DNA of 5,804 bases, from the NCBI GenBank assembly GCA_944376035.1, contig CALWBJ010000244.1, forward strand, positions 1-5,804, read 5' to 3'. The position numbers were made by a program, and so were the translations under genes. Under the pieces are notes generated by a model. That model was not told where the DNA came from and searched no databases. It saw nothing but the letters and a program-made list of their open reading frames with translations. The DNA comes from an uncultured Clostridia bacterium (GTDB lineage Bacteria; Bacillota; Clostridia; Christensenellales; Borkfalkiaceae). Shown here piece after piece: positions 1 through 5,636 of this stretch (positions are counted from its first letter, which is position 1; each line of letters opens with the position of its first letter).

Positions 1-1710
1 ACTCAGGAAATTTGGTTCAGGCAACACGAAAGCCCTACACTTTCCTCGCGGGCTGCTACATATACGAATATAAACATTATGCGGGGAACGATGATAGTCA
101 ATTATGATGCTGAAACAATTCTTAACGGCGCGAATTACATCATGATCAAAAATAAAAATAAGTGGTACTATTGCTTTTTGACGGGGGCTGTTCAAAACAG
201 CGTGAACAGCTCTACCGTTTCCTTTGAGGTCGACGCACTGCAGACATATCTTTTCGATTATGGCATCGTGCAGGCATATATCGAACGTGAACATGTCACT
301 AATGATACGGTCCAGAACATCTACACCGGAAAAAGTGCGTTGAAAGATCAGCTGGAATGCGGTGATTACATTATTGATGAAAGAAAGACTAACTCGCTTG
401 GTGGTTATTCCGTCATCGTATGGTCAGCACAGAACGCGAGCGGTTCCCAAACCTCAAGCACTCATTATGGGCTATATAATGGTGTAGATGGCCATCGCAT
501 CAATCGGTCATCATATGGTAATGATAACGATTTTGCGAACGCGATCAACGATTATATCAACGATCTAACAGAAGCAGGCGCTGGGGATTCCATTGTTGGA
601 ATTTGTCAGGTTCCTAATACGTTCTACGGCAATAACCCTTATACCCTGACAATCAATACGCCGGATGCAGTAGATAATTACACGCCGCGCAACAAAATAT
701 TGTTATCATATCCTTATACGTTCTGTGTAGCTGGAAGCAATACTGGCCCATCAAGTGAGCTAATGTTTGAGCTAGCAGACACCTATAAGGTATCTTGCCT
801 GTGTTATTACATGCTTTCGCCATCCCCTCAATCGATCATGTTTCCCCAGAATTACCGGAATATTACAAATGATGTAGATGATGCGATAAAAATTGATGCT
901 TATCCACAGTGCGCATATGCGATAGATTCTTATAAGGCATGGCTTGCGCTTAATTCCAATCAGGTAAGCGCACAATACGCAAATAACCTCACGAATTACA
1001 ACACGGCGATGGAGATCGCGGGAAATAATCGCGCATTAGCTGACCAGAATATGCTTCTTAATTCTATCGGATCTTTGGGCGGCGTAGTTAGCGGGTTAGC
1101 TACAGGCAACATTATGGGGGCTGTAGGTTCTGGAATTAGCGGGATTACTGGGGCAATAGGGTCTCAGATTTCAGCAAACAATTCCTACACCAACACAAAA
1201 ATACAGGCGTCCGCATCTTCTGCTATGGCTGTTCGTTCTTTGAACGCAAAAATGAATGACGCGGAAAAAATGCCGATGACACCAAGGGGCGGAAGCGGTG
1301 GAAATGCCCCATTCCAGTATATGTTCTTTGCCGGGTCCGGAGCCGCTAATGCCGGCATGGGAGATTTCTTTCTTGAGCGGCGATCGATCAAGTATGAACA
1401 GGCCGTGAGGCTAGACAACTATTACGATATGTACGGGTATAAGGTAGACCGGTTGGGAATTCCTAACGAGGATCACCGGGTGAACTATTGGTATACCAAG
1501 ACAGCATCTATCATGCTATCAGGCGCCATCCCTTATCAGTATATGTCACAGATAGAGGCGCGTTACAATTCCGGGCTAAGGTGGTGGAGAAGTGAAGCAT
1601 TGTTTGGTAATTTTTCCATCGACAACCGTACATTGTTAGAGGCTGAGCCTATGCGGTTATATGAGCCTGTACATTTTGACCCACAGGGGGTGAAGAATCA
1701 TGGCAAATAA
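1..1710 (+). CDS. phi29 gp9-like tail knob / distal tail tube protein, 5' end outside window
   Basis: This is the distal tail tube (knob) protein of a phi29-type podovirus, the part of the tail that penetrates the cell membrane. Numbering residues from window base 1, the segment around residues 48-84 (NYIMIKN, KWYYCF, FEVDALQTYLFD, EREHV) matches phi29 gp9 (SYIMFQN, KWFYAF, FEIDVLQTWMFD, VREHV). Near the C-terminus YGYKVDR and GNFSIDN match YGYKINR and GNYSVEN. A Gly/Ala/Ile-rich hydrophobic stretch at residues 350-391 corresponds to the gp9 pore-forming loop. The visible part is 569 residues; phi29 gp9 is about 599, so roughly 30 residues lie upstream. The ATG at 79 is unlikely to be the start: it has no Shine-Dalgarno site and the frame is open to base 1. 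The reading frame of bases 1-90 is uncertain, because frame 3 is also open there (see findings). The 3' end overlaps the portal gene by 11 bases. Confidence 0.9.
   Translation, partial: TQEIWFRQHESPTLSSRAATYTNINIMRGTMIVNYDAETILNGANYIMIKNKNKWYYCFLTGAVQNSVNSSTVSFEVDALQTYLFDYGIVQAYIEREHVTNDTVQNIYTGKSALKDQLECGDYIIDERKTNSLGGYSVIVWSAQNASGSQTSSTHYGLYNGVDGHRINRSSYGNDNDFANAINDYINDLTEAGAGDSIVGICQVPNTFYGNNPYTLTINTPDAVDNYTPRNKILLSYPYTFCVAGSNTGPSSELMFELADTYKVSCLCYYMLSPSPQSIMFPQNYRNITNDVDDAIKIDAYPQCAYAIDSYKAWLALNSNQVSAQYANNLTNYNTAMEIAGNNRALADQNMLLNSIGSLGGVVSGLATGNIMGAVGSGISGITGAIGSQISANNSYTNTKIQASASSAMAVRSLNAKMNDAEKMPMTPRGGSGGNAPFQYMFFAGSGAANAGMGDFFLERRSIKYEQAVRLDNYYDMYGYKVDRLGIPNEDHRVNYWYTKTASIMLSGAIPYQYMSQIEARYNSGLRWWRSEALFGNFSIDNRTLLEAEPMRLYEPVHFDPQGVKNHGK
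1685..1693 (+). promoter_or_regulatory. Ribosome-binding site of the portal gene
   Basis: AGGGGGTGA lies inside the last codons of the knob gene and is followed by six bases and the ATG at 1700. It fixes the start of the portal gene. Because the site and the start codon both lie within the knob reading frame, the two genes are probably translationally coupled. Confidence 0.75.
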
Positions 1711-2662
1711 CAGAAGAGCAAGAAAGCATCAGCGGCTGATGAACAATGTGAGCTATAACATCTGGTTCAACCGGCTGGCGAACATCTGCCAGAACCGCTT
1801 CCGCTGGGAGCTGCCGGAAACATGCGACGCGGACATGATCGAGCGTGCATATTTCAGAGCTGGGCGCGCCTGCGTCTTCATCGATGACATCATCGGACCG
1901 GTCAGCCTGCCGTTCACCAACGCGTCGCCCCTGAATATCTATGGCTATCCGGCGAAGGTTCAGCCCTATTCCTTTTATTGCGGTGTCAATTATGGATTGA
2001 TCCCCCTGAAGGATTGTGCGGTCTCCTTTGCGAACACGCAGCGCATCAGCGACTATTCCCTTTGCGACTACTACGCCATGCGCTTGGCGGACCTCAGCCG
2101 AACGATAGACGTTAACCTCACGCTGCAGAAGGCAGCCGCCGGAGCGGTCGTTGGTAGCGAGGCGCAGAAAAACAGTGTAGTAACTGCGGTCAAAAGAATC
2201 GCGGAAAACGATGTATTTATCGTCGTGGACAAGGATCAATGGCAAAATGAGGCGATCACAGGAAAGCAAAACGCACTCAGCACGTTCAGCTTCAACGTCC
2301 CTTTCATCGCAGACAAGCTGCAGATCGAAGCCGCCCAGCTGTTTAACGAATTTTTAACGGCTGTTGGAATTGAGAACAGCAACATGGACAAAAAGGAGCG
2401 CGTCAACTCTTCTGAAACTAACGGCAATATCGGCGCGATCGAAGCAGCGCGCAACATCGCGCTGACCCCGCGCCGCCGGCTGTGCGAAGACGCCAAGAAA
2501 AAGCTGGGCATCGACATGTCGGTGTCGTGGGATTCTGACATCGCAACACTGCTCAATGCGGCCTTCAGCGACATTGCGCGCGATCAGCTGAGCGGATCGC
2601 TCGGGCTGGGAGAAGCGCAGGCCTTCCGAAAGGTCGGAGAAGCTGAAGAGGATCCGAGGTGA
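1700..2662 (+). CDS. phi29 gp10-like portal (head-tail connector) protein
   Basis: This is the portal protein, a dodecameric ring at one head vertex through which DNA is packaged and ejected, and onto which the collar and tail are built. At 320 aa it is close to phi29 gp10 (309 aa). The clearest match is residues 218-235, FLTAVGIENSNMDKKERV, against phi29 FLGIKNANLEKKERM. The following stretch, to about residue 275, corresponds to the channel loop and the next helix. The N-terminus is strongly basic (Arg5, Arg6, Arg8, Lys9, Arg12), as in gp10, where basic residues near the N-terminus contact the packaging RNA. A probable DKLQIEAAQLFNE helix at about residues 205-217 precedes the conserved motif. 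The start is supported by a good ribosome-binding site. The stop codon TGA lies inside the ribosome-binding site of the next gene. GC content is visibly higher than in the knob gene, with an AT-richer patch around 2160-2220. Confidence 0.92.
   Translation: MANNRRARKHQRLMNNVSYNIWFNRLANICQNRFRWELPETCDADMIERAYFRAGRACVFIDDIIGPVSLPFTNASPLNIYGYPAKVQPYSFYCGVNYGLIPLKDCAVSFANTQRISDYSLCDYYAMRLADLSRTIDVNLTLQKAAAGAVVGSEAQKNSVVTAVKRIAENDVFIVVDKDQWQNEAITGKQNALSTFSFNVPFIADKLQIEAAQLFNEFLTAVGIENSNMDKKERVNSSETNGNIGAIEAARNIALTPRRRLCEDAKKKLGIDMSVSWDSDIATLLNAAFSDIARDQLSGSLGLGEAQAFRKVGEAEEDPR
2656..2662 (+). promoter_or_regulatory. Ribosome-binding site of the lower collar gene, containing the portal stop codon
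   Basis: GAGGTGA ends in the TGA stop codon of the portal gene and lies six bases before the ATG at 2669. A second ATG at 2678 is further away and less well placed, so 2669 is preferred. Confidence 0.7.
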
Positions 2663-2668
2663 TAGAAG

Positions 2669-3379
2669 ATGATCAATCATGACTTACCGCAGTATACCGT
2701 AACACTTGAGATGGTTATGCAGGGGGTGATACAGTCAGATGTAGAGGACGTATTGACCCGTGATCAGATCGTGGAGGCATCGGCTAAGCTGTTTGACTTC
2801 CCGATCAATTTGACCGACGAAGACCGCGCCGCCTTCACGATCGGTTTCTGCAAACACTTCCGCTGGCGGGAGCTGGCTGTCACACCGTTCGCACGCTGGA
2901 AAACGTATCTGGAAGAATTTTGCGACAACAACGCGGACTTCATCCGGTATGTGTTGGCGGAGGCGCGCCGGGATGCGTCTTTGTTCGGCACCGTCGACAT
3001 CGTGGAAGCCCGAGACAAAGCGCGCAGCTATGATCGTGACCGCACGTCTTCCACGGATAGCCTGCAGATCAACGATAACTCGGACCGCTCCACCGTGACC
3101 AGCGTAACCTCTACTTTCCCGCAGGCTACGCTGGCAGGACGTGACTACGCCTCAAACTCGGACCAGAGCGAGACGGAAAACACAGCAGATTATCAGCTGT
3201 CGACAACGGCCGACAGCGACGAAAAGGAAAAGCTGAACGAAGGCGAGAATGAGACGGTGACCCGGCAGGGGTTCAACGGGGTTCTTTCCGGTGACGTCTA
3301 CGCGTCCGCCTTGAAGGTTTTTCCGAAGCTTTCCCTTCTATGGCGGCAGATGTCTTACTTGTTTTATTCAGTATATTAG
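2669..3379 (+). CDS. phi29 gp11-like lower collar (proximal tail tube) protein
   Basis: This is the lower collar protein, which joins the portal to the tail and forms the proximal tail tube. Residues 41-85 carry the family signature: LFDFPINLTDEDR, then F..GFCKHFRWREL and FARWKTYLEEF. It parallels phi29 gp11 (FFDFPIPIFDEKYR, F..NFMMHYYMREIG, FGYWKFQLKDW). From about residue 118 to 200 the chain is a low-complexity linker rich in Ser, Thr, Asp, Asn and Glu, also seen in gp11. It ends in a GFNG element (residues 201-204) and a hydrophobic C-terminus finishing LFYSVY. At 236 aa it is shorter than phi29 gp11 (about 290 aa), mainly through the linker and C-terminal region. It starts 6 bases after the portal stop, and its own TAG stop overlaps the next ribosome-binding site. 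Confidence 0.85.
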   Translation: MINHDLPQYTVTLEMVMQGVIQSDVEDVLTRDQIVEASAKLFDFPINLTDEDRAAFTIGFCKHFRWRELAVTPFARWKTYLEEFCDNNADFIRYVLAEARRDASLFGTVDIVEARDKARSYDRDRTSSTDSLQINDNSDRSTVTSVTSTFPQATLAGRDYASNSDQSETENTADYQLSTTADSDEKEKLNEGENETVTRQGFNGVLSGDVYASALKVFPKLSLLWRQMSYLFYSVY

Positions 3380-3386
3380 GTGGTGA
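3378..3386 (+). promoter_or_regulatory. Ribosome-binding site that decides the start of the small gene
   Basis: AGGTGGTGA differs from a perfect AGGAGGTGA by one base and ends four bases before the ATG at 3391. It begins within the TAG stop codon of the lower collar gene. An upstream in-frame ATG at 3340 has no such site and would give a 17-residue extension buried in the collar gene, so 3391 is the better start. Confidence 0.75.
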
Positions 3387-3390
3387 AAAT

Positions 3391-3753
3391 ATGAGCAAGA
3401 AAAAGGTGTTCAGCTTGAACGGGCCAACCGAGCACATCGCAAGGGATCGTCTGATCCGTGAGCTGCCATTCAACTTCAACCCGATAAACAATATCGCCTT
3501 TATCGACGCCCCGACGGATTACATTCTGCTAGCAAAGCTGACGCAGAAAACGAACGAGATCATCGCGGTGATCAATGCACTTAACGCTGCCATGGACAAT
3601 TTCTATGAACGAGTAGACGCGGCGATCGAGCAATACACGATCGATGAGGTAAACAGCCTGCTGGCATCCGGAGCGATCACTTTAAGCATTGCCTACGATG
3701 AGGAAACAAAAGATCTCAAATTCTCATTAGCTACCGCGAAGAAGGGGGGATGA
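3391..3753 (+). CDS. Small unrecognised structural protein, possible appendage adaptor (120 aa)
   Basis: I do not recognise this 120 aa protein with certainty, and it has no counterpart at this place in phi29. The N-terminus is basic (MSKKK). Residues 26-58 contain INNIAFIDAPTDYILLAKL followed by a heptad-like helix (TQKTNEIIAVINALNAAM). This resembles the short SYYE-L-K-NE type segment near the N-terminus of many Firmicutes phage baseplate and fibre proteins, which suggests a virion attachment or oligomerisation module. The rest appears to be a helix to about residue 88, then two short strands (ITLSIAYD, LKFSLATA) and a KKGG tail. Between the lower collar and the appendage gene, a role as an adaptor or assembly chaperone for the appendage is an inference from position and this weak resemblance. 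Its TGA stop overlaps an ATG at 3750 (ATGA), so translation is probably coupled to the appendage gene. Confidence 0.7.
   Translation: MSKKKVFSLNGPTEHIARDRLIRELPFNFNPINNIAFIDAPTDYILLAKLTQKTNEIIAVINALNAAMDNFYERVDAAIEQYTIDEVNSLLASGAITLSIAYDEETKDLKFSLATAKKGG
3742..3749 (+). promoter_or_regulatory. Ribosome-binding site of the appendage gene, favouring the second ATG
   Basis: AAGGGGGG directly abuts the ATG at 3750, which leaves no spacer, but is six bases from the in-frame ATG at 3756. That spacing equals the one before the portal gene. Starting at 3756 removes only two residues (Met-Lys). Confidence 0.6.
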
Positions 3754-3755
3754 AA

Positions 3756-5606
3756 ATGGCTGTAATAGGAAGTTTTAAAAGCATCAGCGACGATGATAAC
3801 ACTTATGAGATTGACTATTCCGAGATTCAGCAAGAGTTCGACACCCTTGAAGAGTCTGTCAACCAGTCTCTCGAACAGATCAACCAGAGCAACGAGCAAT
3901 TTCAGGAGGATATCACGGAAAAGGTCAACGCGATAAAAGGGAATATCACCACTATGCCGTGCTTTTCTCAGGTTTTCCGATTGATCAAGCTAGGCAACGG
4001 CGAGACGATCACGCCCCGCCAGTCTTTCATCAAGCTTCAGGGAACCTGTAATTGTGACAACGTGGACGGGGAAAGTGACCTGACCCTAACCTGCTGGGAC
4101 AACTGGGGAAATGACACAACGGCCGCCGACTGGAACAACAATAATCAGTTAGTGCTATATTCCAACAATGCGCAGTTAGCTTCTTTTAAGGAGTCAACCT
4201 ACGGTGGACACGGAAATTCCCTTTGCTACGTTAAGAAATCGACAAAAGGATCCACCGCAAACGCCGCATATCTCACACAGCTTTACACGCTTAATTCTTC
4301 CGGCGGTACGGTCAAAACGTCCAATGTAGTAATCTACAATGTGACCACGTCATCAATCACGCGCATCGGTGTCATCGATCTGTCCTGGCTTTCAACGATC
4401 TGGCAGAGTCATGGAAACGCCCCTTCTACCTTCAATCTAAATTCAGTAGAGTATATCGCGGAGCTGGACAAGTTCGCTTGTTTTATCAACAAGGACGGAG
4501 CAGACGGGGCGCTTATCTTAGCCCCATCAAAACTTCAGGCGTTCGGATCATATTCTGTGCTGACGCCCCTTAATTCAGGAGCTATCTATATCCCACTTAA
4601 TTATGAGTTACAGCCCGCATATAACACGGAGAACCTTATCCAGACATGTAAATACCTTGGCGGAGGATATTTTGGGGTACTGCGCTTCAAGCCAAACTTT
4701 ATTCACGTCTTCCGCATCGATGACGGTGGCGAGGTGATCGACACATCAGGTATGGAAATAGGAATGTGGGGTAATTCAAATTACTGGGTTGGAGAACCGC
4801 AGGACATTTGCCGATGCGGAGATAAAATACGCCTGTACTCCTACCACGTACTCAATCAGAACATCGTTGCTAGCCGTGCAGACATTGCGGAGTTCACACT
4901 ATTCGGCCAACAGCCAAGCACAACGAGCGACGCGCCGAAAACATCGATCTACGAGCCGACCGTATATGTAGACGCATCCTCAGATATGATCGGGCCGGCC
5001 GACGGGTCAGACGAATACCCGTTCCTGTCGATCGACGAGGCGATAAAGCATGTGGAATGCCCGAACAACGGCATTTCCCAAACGCGCATTAGGTTGGCTA
5101 ATGGAAGCTATCTGATGAGCTATCCACAATGTACAAAGGAAATTTCAATCGAGCCACAAACAGGGGCTTCTAATGTCACCCTGGACATCTGCCAGTGCAA
5201 AGGCTGCACAAAGATTGAGTTTAAAGAAATCAGGGTCACAAGCGGGGACCGATATGCCGACCCATCCCGAAGTAATGACTTTATGCTTTCAGCACACGAC
5301 AGCGATATCCACGTTTCAGAATGTACATTGACGCCGGACAGCTCACACAACGCACTTGCGCTTTATCACGCTAACGCCACTGTTTGCGGATGCAGCGGAA
5401 GCGGCGCGGCAGGACGGGCGAACGTGTATGCTTCAACAGGATCGACAGTCAAGGTGATCAACGCTACCGGGTTTACCGGGTTAAACGCATCATCGTTCAA
5501 TGTACTAACTAATTCGATGATCTTCATCGATGGCGAAAAATCCGGCAATGTCAATTTAGGCGCGTCGTGTCTTATGGTCGCACCTGACCTTGGCAGCAAG
5601 GCATAA
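3756..5606 (+). CDS. Receptor-binding tail appendage / tailspike protein with C-terminal beta-helix
   Basis: This is a probable host-recognition appendage, in the place of phi29 gene 12 (pre-neck appendage). Numbering from the alternative ATG at 3750 (618 aa), residues 26-64 form a Gln/Glu-rich coiled coil, typical of trimeric virion attachment. Residues of about 75-390 are beta-rich, with repeated aromatic and hydrophobic strands and a GGHGNSLCYV element; a propeller-like fold is possible but unproven. At 405-440 a VYVDASSD..G..DGSDEYPFLSIDEAIKHV pattern marks the start of a pectate-lyase-type beta-helix, as in many tailspikes and phage depolymerases, and short strand repeats run to the end. 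No catalytic residues can be assigned, and no gp12-like self-cleaving C-terminal chaperone is recognisable; the protein is shorter than phi29 gp12 (about 850 aa). It contains 18 cysteines, including CQCKGC and CGC clusters. The gene ends the operon, 2 bases before the terminator's A-run. Confidence 0.8.
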   Translation: MAVIGSFKSISDDDNTYEIDYSEIQQEFDTLEESVNQSLEQINQSNEQFQEDITEKVNAIKGNITTMPCFSQVFRLIKLGNGETITPRQSFIKLQGTCNCDNVDGESDLTLTCWDNWGNDTTAADWNNNNQLVLYSNNAQLASFKESTYGGHGNSLCYVKKSTKGSTANAAYLTQLYTLNSSGGTVKTSNVVIYNVTTSSITRIGVIDLSWLSTIWQSHGNAPSTFNLNSVEYIAELDKFACFINKDGADGALILAPSKLQAFGSYSVLTPLNSGAIYIPLNYELQPAYNTENLIQTCKYLGGGYFGVLRFKPNFIHVFRIDDGGEVIDTSGMEIGMWGNSNYWVGEPQDICRCGDKIRLYSYHVLNQNIVASRADIAEFTLFGQQPSTTSDAPKTSIYEPTVYVDASSDMIGPADGSDEYPFLSIDEAIKHVECPNNGISQTRIRLANGSYLMSYPQCTKEISIEPQTGASNVTLDICQCKGCTKIEFKEIRVTSGDRYADPSRSNDFMLSAHDSDIHVSECTLTPDSSHNALALYHANATVCGCSGSGAAGRANVYASTGSTVKVINATGFTGLNASSFNVLTNSMIFIDGEKSGNVNLGASCLMVAPDLGSKA

Positions 5607-5608
5607 AG

Positions 5609-5636
5609 AAAAAAGGATCGCTTAGGCGGTCCTTTT
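5609..5636. terminator. Bidirectional rho-independent terminator between convergent operons
   Basis: An 11-bp stem (5611-5621 with 5626-5636) closes on a TTAG loop; all pairs are Watson-Crick except one T-G at 5618/5629. The stem base is AAAAGG on the left and CCTTTT on the right. With two more A's at 5609-5610 the left side gives a six-T run on the minus strand. Plus-strand transcripts end in only four T's, so termination is probably stronger for the minus-strand transcript. The position matches the convergent late/early junction of phi29, which also carries a bidirectional terminator. Confidence 0.85.

Noticed and set aside
79..93. ATG at 79 or 91 as the start of the knob gene
   Set aside because: Neither has a clear Shine-Dalgarno site, and starting there would remove the N-terminal domain that gp9-like proteins have before this point.
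1649..2269. 206-codon minus-strand open frame opposite the portal gene
   Set aside because: It lies wholly antisense to the end of the knob gene and the well-supported portal gene, and its translation resembles no protein; it arises from GC-rich codon structure.
3350..3380. Possible promoter with a TATATT -10 box ahead of the small gene
   Set aside because: No -35 box lies at proper spacing (TTGTTT is only about 7 bases away), and the AT-rich stretch codes for the collar C-terminus.
3340..3390. Upstream ATG giving a 17-residue extension of the small gene
   Set aside because: It lies within the collar gene without a ribosome-binding site, whereas the ATG at 3391 has an excellent one four bases away.
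4789..4971. 60-codon plus-strand open frame inside the appendage gene
   Set aside because: Out of frame within a continuous well-supported gene, with no ribosome-binding site and an Arg/Ser/Thr-rich shadow-like composition.
5464..5483. Short direct repeat ACCGGGTTT / ACCGGGTTA
   Set aside because: Two 8-9 base copies encode Thr-Gly-Phe-Thr-Gly-Leu in the beta-helix; too short and few to be a functional repeat or attachment site.
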